A DNA stretch of 64,000 bases from Amphimedon queenslandica (lineage: Eukaryota > Porifera > Demospongiae > Haplosclerida > Niphatidae), in contig NW_003546308.1 in the NCBI RefSeq assembly GCF_000090795.2, positions 243,295 to 307,294 of the forward strand. Reading direction: 5' to 3'. Both the position numbers and the translations under genes were made by a program. Under the pieces are notes generated by a model that had not been told where the DNA came from, made no database searches, and saw only the letters and a list, made by a program, of their open reading frames with translations. Shown here piece after piece: positions 47,020 through 58,100 of the stretch. The first letter of the stretch is position 1, and every line of letters begins with the position of its first letter.

Positions 47020-50000
47020 ATGGGAGTACTTAGCGAGTCTTCCAAGAGAAGACAGATAATATTTGTAGTTGATGCCTCTACAGCTCTGAGTGGCATATTC
47101 AAACACCTTCTCACGGACTATATCGTCCCGTGTATCGAGTATGTTCTACTAAATAGTTATGTTGTAAACATGGTGTAATCGTATCCATTTTATTCAGGTT
47201 CTTTAACGGTGGCCCTGTTGCAGAGAGCAATGCTGGAGCTCAGGTATGGTATTTGCTTGATTCTCTCTCTCTCCATTCATATTAATTACCCTTGCCCCAT
47301 CAGTGTGTCAATTACTATGGTGTCATTACAATCAAGCCCCTGGCCCTGTTCTCAGTTCCTTCCTGTAACTACTTTCCGCTTACCTCTAGTCCGAGCGACC
47401 TCCTTCAAAACCTTCACAATATTTGGTATGTTTTATGTCGAAACTATTTCTCAAAGAGGGAGAGAGAGAGAGGGGGGAGAGAGAGAGGATACTTTATACA
47501 AGAGACTATAAAATGTTGTTATATGTACATTTACATCTTGTCCCCTCGAGTAACATTAGTTAAACAAACAGTTGGTCAGTGCCACCACCTCTAAACCTCC
47601 TCTGGTGGTAGGGATTAGCTCTCTTTGTCAGTCCTATTGTCACTAGAGCACTCCCTTGAAATGACAAAACTAAACCCTGACCAATAGTTCAAACTCAATA
47701 GCATGTCATCAGCCCTGGTTCAGGCTGGTTGTATGAAAAATAAGAAATTGCAGAGTTTTGGTTTTTTATGTGTACATGTACACACATGTACTTGTCATCA
47801 TTTCAAATATTATTATTCATCTAAAAGTACATGGTTGACTGCTAAAGTTGTTACAATTAAACCACAGAGGGCCACACAGTGGTTTTCTGATACTATATTG
47901 TGGTAGTCCTCATTTACATGTGGTCACTGGAGTCTCTCACATTATAACTTGTTTCTCTTTCGTAGCTTTGAGGGAAATATGATTGAGCATTGCTGTAGAG
48001 CTTCTGAAGGACTTGCTGCTGCTTTAGAGGTACGGCTTTAGACTTAATTTTTTTATGTTTTTTGATACTTTTAGTTCATGGAACTGACAAAGAGTATTGT
48101 CATTGGAAAGTAAATGATATTTTTAATTAAAAATCTTCCAAATCTTTTGTCTCTGCCTCTTAGTTCTGACAGCAATGAAATTGAGAAGTATTGTATATTC
48201 ATCAGTAATCTTCCACCATCTTCGATGCCTGTAATGGAATCTGTTACCTATGGCAACATGTCATACATGCAGCTGGCAGAGGAAATGGCTAAGGTACACA
48301 CGTAGGCACAATAAATATAAGCTGAGATAGGAGAGAGATGCATATATTTTTAGCTAAGACTTATTTCTTTTCATTTCCAATTTTAGAATAATGTTAGTCT
48401 TTCTGTCATCACCCCAAGATGGCTCATTCCTTATGCAGACCTTTTTGTGAAGGTAGAGCAACCTACTCTTACAGTTTGTCAATCTTTGTCACAGGGAGCA
48501 TTATCACCTCCATATGATAATAGCATACTCACACATGCTGATCATGCTCTTCACCCAGGCTGTATGGTTTTACTGAGAGGCTTAGATGTTCCTTGTAAGT
48601 TACCTATTCCGCCCCCCCTCTCTCTCTCTTCCTCTCTCCCCCCCTATCTCTCTCTCTCTCTGTATTATTGAGCTGGGTTCATAAACTTGCATTGTGGCCA
48701 GAAATGCCGTATAGTACAATAATGAAACACAAAATTAGTAGTGTTTTATTTCCCGTTGTATTATATAGCACTTCCGGTCGCAGAGTAAGTTTAAGTTAAT
48801 ACATTACACTGTATGCTGTTTGCATGTGTCTTTTATGATATGTGAGTAAAACCAGTTCCTTTTTGATGTGTGCACATCATTCTTCCCCTCAGCCAATTAT
48901 CCTTACTCTCAATCTCATCTCTTTATGTGTCTTTGAAGATTAACATTAATTTTGTAATGATGATAGTGAATTTTGTAATAATGTACACAGTACACGCATA
49001 TATAGATTATAAACCACTTAAAAGGCTTAAGTGATGATAAGTATTCCATAATTATTCCTAATTAAATTGACTTTAATTCATAATTTTCCCGTTCTCCTGT
49101 AGCTTTAAAGGCTCGTAAAGTAAAGATAGAGCCAGACCCTCTCCCTCCCTCCTCCTCTTCCTCTGTCTCTCAGGATCCAAGCCTAATGGCTTCTGGTTTA
49201 GAAGAAATAAAGGGAGAAATATCCGGACCTCCTTCCATATCTCAGCCTCCCTCTATCCCTTCTCTTCCTCCTCCCTCCATACCTCCTGACTCAGTAGTGA
49301 ATCCGTTATCTGTCCCGCCCATTTCTAATCTTGATGCCCCACCTACCACAGCCCTCCCTCCTGCCATAAGGAAGACCTCGTCTGTCAGTTCCTTGTACGA
49401 TGTTCAATCCTCGTCTTATCCTGGTCTTAAGTCCTTGAGTCCCAATGGTGTCTCCCCTAGCAACCCGGCTAGTGTTCCGGCCACCATAAGTTCTCATCCT
49501 GATCTTGATAAACCTCCTTTGGGTATTCCTTCATCTCTTAGTTCTAGTCCTCAGACCGGTGCTGTCCCCCTCACCTCTGTCTCTCCTCAGCGACCCTCCA
49601 TTTCTTCTTCCTCGTCTTTTCTCTCAGTCAATGCTAGCAATCCTTCCTATAAGTCAGTCTCTACGGTTTCTAGTGGTACCACAGGCTTTACTGATGCCAC
49701 TGCTCCCATTGGTAGCTCAACTAATCCTATTCAGATTATTTCATCTCCTGGTGTTGAGAATAAGCCGTTCACTATGTCATCTGTTCCTTCGGCGACTGGA
49801 ACTACCCCGTCCACTTTGTATACTCAGTCCTCCTCATCGACGACAGCTTCATCTCTAACGACTCTCCTCTCCTCATCCTCCTCCTCTTCTGTCCCCATTA
49901 GTTTCAACAGTGACGTACCACCAGTGGGTGGAGTAGGAGGTGGAGCTTCTGATAGTAATGTGACCACCTCATCGTCCTCCATACCAACAGCAGCTGCCCT

Positions 50001-52668
50001 CACAGCACAGCAGATTGTAATAGAGGCGGCCAGACAAGCAGCTAAAGGATTACCCAGTCAGGGAACGCCTGGGATCCCTCGTCCATTTGGAGGTGTTACT
50101 ACGTCCCTGCCTTCTGGGGGGCTCCCCTCGTCCAATCCCATTAACACTGGAGGGTTTACCAGTTTTCCTTCTTCAACAGCAGGTGGGTTTGGAGGACCAA
50201 TAGGAGGAGGAGGAGGTCAGGGAATGATGCCATCTGGAGGACAAGGTCCCATGCAGTCTTTAAATGGCGGGGGAACAATGAACTCCGGTCAAGGGGCAAT
50301 GGTAGGTCCAGTGGCTCCTAATCAAAGCTCAATGGCTTCCAATCAAGTACCAATGGCTCCTAATCATCAAGGGGGAATAGGTTCTAATCAAGGTCAGATA
50401 GGTCCTGGTCAAGGTCAGATGGGTCCTGTTCAAGGTCAGATGGGTCCTGGTCAGGGTCAAATGGGTCCCAATCAAGGTGCAATCGGGGCTGGCTCAGTTG
50501 GAGGAATGCAGCAAATGGGATCACAGCAGCAAGCAATGGGAGGAGGGCAGACTAATATTGGTGCTCAACCAGGACAACCTGCTATACCACAGGTGAGAGG
50601 GTGTGCATATCAAAGAGTCTCTATTCTTTTTTTCTTTTAGTTTGTTAAAATTTGGACCGGATACATTGAAGTGGCTGAACCGGTTAGTGTATCTCTCTTA
50701 GGAATTATTGGCTTGACTGATTTGTTTTTTGTTTTTAGAGACAGCAAAGGATGCAGCCAAGACAAATCCAATGTCACATGCTTGCTAATAAACCAATGGA
50801 AAACAAAGCTGAACTGTTAGTTAATGTTATGTTATGACTCTCATCTCTCCTGCTTACTCCTCTAGTAAACCTGAGCTATGGCCTCAGAAGATACTCATGT
50901 CCGTACATTTAAAGACAGTATTTGTAAGTGTGTGACCTTAATACTATCATGTTATGCACATACAATACATATGTATTACAAATCTATGTAATATGCATGC
51001 ATTCTGCAATAGTTCTATGCTGCTGTGAGGCTCAAAAAAAAATTTTTTTAGAATGCTATTAATTCAATTTATCGGATTAATCAAGCGGCTCTGAGAGTGG
51101 TCCAGTTTCAGTTCATGGAACCAGCTCAAAATGTTTATTACTTGAGGGCACTTCAGTCTAATGATGCTCAGAATAAAAAGGTATATAGCTGCTTGATAAT
51201 AAGACTATTATTTGCATTCCTCCTTCTTCCCATAGATTGCTATTGTTAAGATCCCTATCACCAATGCCAATCCGCAGTGCCCCATCAAAGCTTTCTTCAT
51301 CATTTGGAATGAAAAAACACGTCAGTTTACTGGCCTAATACCATTAGATCAGGTATGCAAGCAATTTTCCTTGAATTTCCTATGAAATACTTGTATGTTA
51401 GCGTGTAGTTGTACAGCTTTACTATTATTCATGATATTTCTATTAGGATACCTTTGTGATGGCACTCAAGCAAGCAATGAAAATACAGCAACAGCAGCAG
51501 ATGGTATGAGATGTAGTCATTATGACTAGTAATGTTAAGAGAGAGGGAGGGAGAGAGAAAAGAGGACATAGTTCAAGTTCTACTAAGACATTAACATCAT
51601 TTTTTAATTATTTTTTCTATTTTATAGGCTGGAGGTAACCCTGGTATGCAGATGGGTGGTGCAGGGGGTGGAGCTGGGGGTGGAGCTTATATGCCCCAGC
51701 AGCAACAACAAGGAGGAGGAGGAGGAGGAGGTGGTGGTTTGCAGCATACGGGAGGAGGCATGGGACCAGGAGGAGGAGGGTATCCTCAACAAACTACGTC
51801 ACAGCAGCAAATGTTTGGAGGACAGCAGGTAAGAATGTACATGTACCAGGGAAGTATGGCTGTATCATAATTTTTTGAGCTGTAAGCCCATGGGTCTCCA
51901 CCAATATATTATTTATGCTATCTTAAAGCTGAAGCATTAATAATTAATTTTATTAATCCTTTTTAGTCTTTTAATCAAGCCCCACCAACTTCAACTATGC
52001 ACCAGTTACCTGCCTCAACAGCTCCAATGACTGCTTCAATGGGTTTCAACTCGTCTCAAGGAGGAACCTCTAGTGTCCAACCTCCTTCAGCTTCAGGGGG
52101 CATCAGTCATCAGTCCATGAATTCTATGACAGCTCCGCCCATATCCTCTAATAGTATGGTGGGCGGGGCAGGGGGAGGAGCCCCAACGAGCAACCAGCAG
52201 CAGATGCTAAACGCTTTGCAAAATAACGAAAAGTTTAGAATTGCGTATGAGAATGCTAACCCAGAGCAGAAACAGGTAAGATATCAAGACATGTACATGT
52301 AATAAAGGCACAATTATACACATGGGGATCCCTTGTTTACTTTTTATTCCTTTCTAAAGGCATTTCTTAATAAACTCGACCTGAAACATTTTCAATTTCA
52401 ACAACAACAACAGCAACAACAACAACAATATCAACAACAACAACAACAATTCCAACAACAACAACAGCAATCCTACCAACCAGGGGGAGGGCAGTACCCT
52501 CCGCCCACACAAAACATGTACAACATGTCGTCCAATCAGATGCCTCAGTCAATGGGGATGCAACATGTTCCAGGTCCCCAGCAGATGGTGCGGCAAGGTG
52601 GGGTAGTGCCTCAGTCCCAGTATCCTGCTGGCTCTGGGACGGCACCTAATGACTTGTTCACTCTTTGA
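47020..52668 (+). CDS. MED25: Mediator complex subunit 25
   Basis: MED25 is a Mediator subunit that binds activators through its ACID/PTOV domain and Mediator through its von Willebrand A domain. Seventeen exons: 47020-47138, 47198-47243, 47304-47425, 47966-48029, 48075-48109, 48164-48293, 48387-48594, 49103-50592, 50641-50682, 50739-50815, 50866-50923, 51052-51180, 51236-51352, 51447-51503, 51628-51828, 51967-52275, 52360-52668; 1170 aa (human 747), phases closed. VWA about 10-240 (RQIIFVVDAST, EFFNGGP, FISNLPP, MVLLRGL). Residues about 240-740 are Ser/Pro-rich, then Gly/Gln repeats (QMGPGQGQMGP). The ACID domain follows (IWTGYIEVAEP, LWPQKILM, FTGLIPLDQDTF). The tail is Gly/Gln/Met-rich with poly-Gln. 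The longer length comes from the low-complexity linker and tail. Confidence 0.95.
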
Positions 52669-52945
52669 TGGTTTAATTTTGATGATATTTTTTTTCAAAG
52701 AATGCGAGACTGTATTTTTTTGTATAAAACAATTATTATTATTATTATTGTTTTAATCTAATCAAATTAATACTAGCCCCCAACCTTGACCACTTTCTCC
52801 TTGTTATTTTGTATTTATTTAATTAAAAAAAACAACATTTTTGAATAATAAAACTAAGACTATAATTATAGTAATACTGCTATTGTTTAATGGTATTGGT
52901 ATAATAGGCAAAAATGAAAAAAAACTAATAAAAAAGCAACAAGAT
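52669..52945. terminator. Convergent 3' ends of MED25 and a TRAF-type gene
   Basis: Poly(A) signals face each other and cross: AATAAA for MED25 at 52847-52852 (+) and for the minus-strand gene at 52813-52818 (TTTATT on +). If used, the two 3' UTRs overlap by at least 35 bp. Confidence 0.45.
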
Positions 52946-54541
52946 CTATTGACAAATAACAAAAACCTCAAACCGTAAAGTGCTATTACTAAGGTAGTTA
53001 ACCAAACTTGAGCTAGCTATAAATTTAGGAAAGCCATTTCCTTTTGTTGATTTTTTTGCCACAGTTGAGAAATCTACTGGAGTATTATGCCCATATTTCA
53101 CAATTCTTCTATGAGGTTGCCCACTGGAATTGTGCAATAATTCAATAATAACTTTTCCCCTAAAAGGCCATGAGACTGTATGATCATAATTTCCTTTAAG
53201 CAGACACACATAAACAGAGACATGGCTACCCTCACCCTTACCATAGCCATTTGGATGTACTCGTAACCGCATATTGTAGCCATTGGCATAGAATGAAGGA
53301 CTAAAAACATCTTTGTTTTTGTTTTTAAACTTGATGAAATGATTAAGTTCGTACGAAAAGGTTGGCTTTTGTTTAACAATATCACTATCACTATCATAAT
53401 CATCCTCATCATCCTCATCATCCTCATCATCCTCATCATCAGTTTCTTCTCCTGATTCTGAGCATTCATCAATGTAGTCGGTTAATTCTTCATTTTCTGC
53501 TGCATTCTGCCATACTGTCATTTCGTCCTCATCATCAGTTTCTGCCCCTGATTCCAAGCGTTCATCAATATAGTCTTTTAATTCTTTCCTCAGATCATTT
53601 TCTGCTGCATCCTGCCATACTGCCATTTTTCTCTTCATTTTGCTTTCCATTAATGGAATTTGGTCTAATAAGCATTGATTATTTTGCTCTAGTGTAGACA
53701 CTTTCTGGCACAACAAAGTGATTTCTTGATTCCTTTTTTTAACTTCAGATTCCAATTTCTGGCATAACGAAGTAATCTCTTGATTCTTTTTTTTAACTTC
53801 AGATTCCAATTGCTTAATTACATCTTTACAGGAAGCAAGAGCACTTTCATTTCTAGAACATTGCTGAAGGCAGAGGTTGAAATGTACCACCAAATTGTCC
53901 TTTACGTGATCGTCCATTGTTCTTCGATGTCCTTCCCACTGGCACCCATATTGAGATGCAACACATTTTACATATGCTAATGGGCAGACTTCATTATTGT
54001 GCATCTCTTCATATCCTCTTGTTATACTTGCAGAGCATCCAGAGCACTCAATAATGAATTCAGAACAGAGATCATAATGTGAATTCAGATCACTCCAGCT
54101 ACACTGGTGGTAACAATATTCACATGAAACTATTCTAAACATGCACTTTTCATTTTGATGAATTGAAATCTGGTGTCTTGGACCTTCAAGATCACAAGTG
54201 GCACAACGGATAACAGCATGCACACAGTTTTCTTGGTGGTGCTGAAGATCACCTAATTCGCCCTCCCACTCGCAACCCTCATTCTTCTTATTACAATAGA
54301 CGGAAAGGGACTTGAGAACTCTTTGGAGACTTTTATCTGGTTGTGTTTTAAGGCAGACACGACATTCAGGACAAAGCTTCAGTCGTTTGCTGCAAGATCC
54401 GCACAGATGATGCCCGCATTCACCATTCACAAATGGGTCTTGGTACAGAGAGACGAAACAAACCGGACAATTGGTAACCAAGCCTTTAGGAACCGGGTAT
54501 ATGTATTCAAGCTCATCTAAGCTGTCCTCTTTTGTAGACAT
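52946..54541 (-). CDS. TRAF-type protein: RING, TRAF zinc fingers, coiled coil, C-terminal MATH-like domain
   Basis: Single exon, 531 aa. A RING-like finger at 25-61 (CPVCFVSL, CGHHLCGSC, CPECR) is followed by TRAF-type zinc fingers to about 215 (GCEWEGELGDLQHHQENC, GCQWEGHRRTMDDH). A coiled coil at about 240-310 has an internally duplicated heptad block (QLESEVKKKNQEIT/KLESEVKKRNQEIT). Then two copies of a VWQ.AAEN...DYIDE..ESG acidic module and an Asp/Glu run follow. The C-terminal 150 residues (NGYNMRLRVHPNGYGKGEGS, HVSVYV) fit a TRAF-C/MATH domain. TRAFs are adaptor and ubiquitin ligase proteins for immune receptors; the role here is unknown. It is convergent with MED25 and head-to-head with the next TRAF-type gene. 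Which vertebrate TRAF it matches cannot be said. Confidence 0.85.
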   Translation of the reverse strand: MSTKEDSLDELEYIYPVPKGLVTNCPVCFVSLYQDPFVNGECGHHLCGSCSKRLKLCPECRVCLKTQPDKSLQRVLKSLSVYCNKKNEGCEWEGELGDLQHHQENCVHAVIRCATCDLEGPRHQISIHQNEKCMFRIVSCEYCYHQCSWSDLNSHYDLCSEFIIECSGCSASITRGYEEMHNNEVCPLAYVKCVASQYGCQWEGHRRTMDDHVKDNLVVHFNLCLQQCSRNESALASCKDVIKQLESEVKKKNQEITSLCQKLESEVKKRNQEITLLCQKVSTLEQNNQCLLDQIPLMESKMKRKMAVWQDAAENDLRKELKDYIDERLESGAETDDEDEMTVWQNAAENEELTDYIDECSESGEETDDEDDEDDEDDEDDYDSDSDIVKQKPTFSYELNHFIKFKNKNKDVFSPSFYANGYNMRLRVHPNGYGKGEGSHVSVYVCLLKGNYDHTVSWPFRGKVIIELLHNSSGQPHRRIVKYGHNTPVDFSTVAKKSTKGNGFPKFIASSSLVNYLSNSTLRFEVFVICQ

Positions 54542-54731
54542 TTAGAGTAGTTTCTGCTGCTGACTGCCTGTCAGTAAAGTATCTTTGTCGATAGCTACCG
54601 ACTTGAGCTCTATTATGTAGCCTTTTCGCGTCGACGCTAAGTTGCCAAGTCCCCGGCCCCCAGGGGGTGAGATTTTTTAAAACACCGTTACACCAAGAAC
54701 ACTCAGAACAATAACAATTAACAAATAAAAC
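54542..54731. promoter_or_regulatory. Shared promoter of two divergent TRAF-type genes
   Basis: 190 bp with a GC-rich patch (CCCCGGCCCCCAGGGGG, 54652-54668) and CGCGTCGACGC nearby. No CACGTG box. Confidence 0.4.
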
Positions 54732-56315
54732 ATGGTGGATTCATTGGATTCATATGAATTAGACTTTGCCTCCCCACCTCCTGAATATTTACAACTGAAG
54801 TGTCCAATATGCTTAGAAATGTTACTAGACTCTTCTTATCTCGTCAGCTGCTGCGGGAATCACATTTGTGGGACTTGTATCCAAAGCCTTTCGAATGCCA
54901 AAACTACTGAACGAGCTACTGCATTTCTTTTACTACGACCAAGCCTGATAAAACCATGCCCATTATGCAAATCAACTACATACGAGAAAGTAATTGACAA
55001 AGGACATCAAAGAGCCGTCAACTCTCTCAAAGTGTATTGCTCAAATAAAGGAAAAGGGTGTAATTGGACAGGAGAGGTGAAGCAGCTGCTAGATCACTTA
55101 TCACTTGATAATGGAGATTGCCAGCATCAAGCTTACGACTGCAAGTACAAATGTGGCCAGAAATTCTTCCGCTCGTGTCTTGTCGACCACCAAATCAGCC
55201 AGTTTTGTAAGAAATACTCTTCAACGTATGAAGAGGTTACCACTATTCACTATGGAGTATGTTCTCAGTATTCAGTTAGGTGTCCTAATGATTGTGGTGC
55301 TAGTGTCAAGAGGATTGTACTAGATACTCATGTATCTACGCATTGTCCTCAACGTAAAGTTCAATGTGAGTTTTCAGGCATAGGCTGTAAGTGGTTGGAT
55401 AGCATTGGAAAGCTCAAGGCACATTTGGAGGAAAAATGGAGGGAGCATATTGCTCTTGCTATGTCACACAGTACCAGCGAGATCAAAGAATTAAAAGGAA
55501 ATGTGAATACTTTGAATAATAAGGTGGAAGAACTTCACAGACGTGTCAAGGAACTTGAGACACCAGCAGGACGAGGTGCAATGAAATCAACACCACCGCC
55601 ACCTGCAGCAACTGAAGATAGAAAGCCATTGGATTTGTATGATTTTGGTACACTCAGGTCAATAGTGGATTCATCTCCAGATCTTGGAGAAGGAGGAGGA
55701 GGAGGCGGTAGAAAGTATTCAAATCTAGTGGCTATAAGAAAAGATTCAAATACTCCTCCTCCTGAACCTTCTCTTCCACTTCCTCCTTCTCTTACTGTTG
55801 GATTTGCAATCACTTCAAAAGGAACAGAGTTAGCTATTGACATTCCTCATCCCTCACAACATTGCAAAGAAAGCCTCATTGTTGACCGGTGGCATCACAA
55901 ACGTCAAAATAACAATCTTCATCGAACTCCTCCCTTTAGTATTCCTACCATATCTCTTCTTGATCATGATCTTCCTCGTTTTACTTTGCAAGTGACAGTA
56001 CACTGTAATGGGATCAAGAGTGGTGCTGGCTCACATGTCTCAGTAGCTGCTAATATTGTTTGGAGATCTCCTGTTGGTTTTGATGGACTATTCAGTGGTA
56101 AACTTCTAATAATATTGGAGAGTCCGATACCCAGTTATGAGAAGAAGTATGGTCTCATTATATTTGATGATAGTGTTGACGATGTCCATCGTAAGCCATC
56201 TCATGATACCGTTGAGTTGGTCATAGAGAAGTTTCTCTCCTTTGATGAAGTTGATTGTTATTTGAGACCAATGAATGACAGCTTATTCTTTAAGATCTAT
56301 GACTTAGCTTTATGA
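54732..56315 (+). CDS. TRAF-type protein with RING insertion
   Basis: Single exon, 527 aa. The RING (CPICLEML, CCGNHICGTC) is split by an extra stretch of about 18 residues before its last Cys pair (CPLC) compared with its neighbour. TRAF-type zinc fingers run from about 95 to 235 (GCNWTGEVKQLLDHLS, RCPNDCGASVKRIVLDTHVS). A short coiled coil is followed by a Pro/Gly-rich linker. The C-terminal region (RWHHKRQNNNLHR, HCNGIKSGAGSHVSVAANI, FSGKLLIILESP, YEKKYGLIIFDD) has the beta-strand order of a diverged TRAF-C/MATH domain. It is a tandem duplicate of the gene at 56472-57890; the two share this whole layout. Function in signalling is inferred only from the family. Confidence 0.85.
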   Translation: MVDSLDSYELDFASPPPEYLQLKCPICLEMLLDSSYLVSCCGNHICGTCIQSLSNAKTTERATAFLLLRPSLIKPCPLCKSTTYEKVIDKGHQRAVNSLKVYCSNKGKGCNWTGEVKQLLDHLSLDNGDCQHQAYDCKYKCGQKFFRSCLVDHQISQFCKKYSSTYEEVTTIHYGVCSQYSVRCPNDCGASVKRIVLDTHVSTHCPQRKVQCEFSGIGCKWLDSIGKLKAHLEEKWREHIALAMSHSTSEIKELKGNVNTLNNKVEELHRRVKELETPAGRGAMKSTPPPPAATEDRKPLDLYDFGTLRSIVDSSPDLGEGGGGGGRKYSNLVAIRKDSNTPPPEPSLPLPPSLTVGFAITSKGTELAIDIPHPSQHCKESLIVDRWHHKRQNNNLHRTPPFSIPTISLLDHDLPRFTLQVTVHCNGIKSGAGSHVSVAANIVWRSPVGFDGLFSGKLLIILESPIPSYEKKYGLIIFDDSVDDVHRKPSHDTVELVIEKFLSFDEVDCYLRPMNDSLFFKIYDLAL

Positions 56316-56471
56316 ATCCTGAATCCAGGCAGATTTATTATAATAAATTATTTAAAAATTTATATTTTATATTTTATTTATAGTTTCAGTTTTTAAAATT
56401 TAAACCAAAACCTTGGATTTTGCCGCGTGATGTCCCGGGAAATGAGAAAACTCACGTGATAGGGTTCGTGG

Positions 56472-57890
56472 ATGAGCATGGACCCAGATTTGCTCGATTT
56501 TATTTCTTCTCCTCCTGATTACTTACAACTAAAGTGCCCAATATGTCTAGAGCTCCTACTAGAGTCCCCCAATCTTTTCAGTTGCTGTGGCAATCACGTT
56601 TGTGGAGGCTGTGTTGGGAATCTTAAGGAGAAGGCATGCCCCATGTGTAAGGCAATCAAATACGAGACATTAATTAATAAAAGTCATCAAAGGGCCATCA
56701 CCTCACTTAAGATTCATTGTTCAAATAAAGAGAAAGGCTGTAAGTGGACCGGAGAAGTAAAACAACTTGAGACTCACTTATCTCTTACGAAAGGAAACTG
56801 CCAATACGAATCTTATAACTGTAAACATAAATGTGGGTCATCACACTCCCGCATCGCTCTGACTAGTCATGAAAACTACTCCTGTACCAAACGGCCTATA
56901 GTTTGCCATTTCTGTAAGAAATACTCTTCAACATTTGATGAAGTCACTAGAGTTCATCATGAAGTATGTTCACAGTACCCAGTTAGGTGTCCTAATGATT
57001 GTGGTGCTAGTGTCAAGAGGATTGTACTAGATACTCATGTATCTACAAATTGTCCTCAACGTAAAGTTCAATGTGAGTTTGTGGGTATAGGCTGTAAGTG
57101 GTTTGACAAAGAAAGGCAACTTCCTAAGCATTTGGAGGAGAATTGGAGAGAACACATTGCCTTTGCAATGTCAGTTATGTCACACAGTGCTAAAGAGGTT
57201 GGAGAGTTAAGGCACCAGGTGACTGAGCTCCAGGAACGCATGACAAAACTAGAGCTTGAATCATCAATGGCAAAATCAGAGTCATGTTCATTACCAAAGA
57301 AACATTTACGATCAGAATCAGAAGATTCAGAGGAAGAGAGCGATGGTGAGCCAGTCACAAAGAAATGTCTACCAGAGGCAAAGCCGAATGTTTCATTATC
57401 TTCTGCAGGAGAGGCAGCACTTAAGACTACTCTAGATCCTTCAAAGATGAAATGTATAATTACGTCGTTTGGTTATGCAATCCCTTTTAAAATCCCTGAT
57501 CACAGTGTCATTACAGCTACTCTTGTTGTTAGCAGGTGGCATCATAAACGTGCTCATAATAATCTCCACAAATCTCGTGCCCTTTCAATTCCAGGCCATC
57601 GTCATTTGTTGCAGGTGACAGTATATTGTAATGGCGTCATGAATGCAAGAGGATCACATGTTTCTGTTTGTGCTAATGTCTACCATGGCTCATCGCCTTC
57701 ACTACCACTGTTTAGTGGTAAGCTCCTTGTAACGCTATTGAGCCCCATACCCGAGTATGAGAAGAAGTATGGCCTCATTATATTTGATGATACTGTTGAT
57801 GACAAGTATCGCCGGCCTAGTCGTGATGGCGTTGAAATCGGGATTAGACAGTTTGTCTCGAGTCATTCAATGAATTGGATTGTTATTTAA
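56472..57890 (+). CDS. TRAF-type protein, tandem duplicate with altered C-terminus
   Basis: Single exon, 472 aa. It has a compact RING (CPICLELL, CCGNHVCGGC, CPMCK), TRAF-type zinc fingers, a coiled coil near 225-255, an acidic Ser-rich linker and the same C-terminal domain as the preceding gene (RWHHKRAHNNLHK, YGLIIFDDTVDD). After the Phe-Val-Ser at the end, the frame leaves the paralogue alignment and stops within about 10 codons. The lost ending (DCYLRP...) is present in the next frame up to TAA 57941. So this copy has lost or changed about 25 residues of the last strand, or the sequence has a small indel near 57858-57863. An E-box CACGTG (56453-56458) lies just upstream. A small intron could also restore the frame; none is obvious. 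Confidence 0.82.
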   Translation: MSMDPDLLDFISSPPDYLQLKCPICLELLLESPNLFSCCGNHVCGGCVGNLKEKACPMCKAIKYETLINKSHQRAITSLKIHCSNKEKGCKWTGEVKQLETHLSLTKGNCQYESYNCKHKCGSSHSRIALTSHENYSCTKRPIVCHFCKKYSSTFDEVTRVHHEVCSQYPVRCPNDCGASVKRIVLDTHVSTNCPQRKVQCEFVGIGCKWFDKERQLPKHLEENWREHIAFAMSVMSHSAKEVGELRHQVTELQERMTKLELESSMAKSESCSLPKKHLRSESEDSEEESDGEPVTKKCLPEAKPNVSLSSAGEAALKTTLDPSKMKCIITSFGYAIPFKIPDHSVITATLVVSRWHHKRAHNNLHKSRALSIPGHRHLLQVTVYCNGVMNARGSHVSVCANVYHGSSPSLPLFSGKLLVTLLSPIPEYEKKYGLIIFDDTVDDKYRRPSRDGVEIGIRQFVSSHSMNWIVI

Positions 57891-58100
57891 GACCAGACAA
57901 TGATGACAGTCTTCACTTTCAATTTCATTTTGTTGAACTTTAAATAATAGTATATATTGTGAGCTATATTATTTTAAAGGCTCTTTGTGTATTGTTTAAT
58001 TACTTGGTGAATAAATTGTTTATGTTTGGGCTTGCAGCACTTTTTAATAAAGTGAGAGTTTGTAGGCGTGGTCAAACTATGTTTAACCACACCCATTAAA

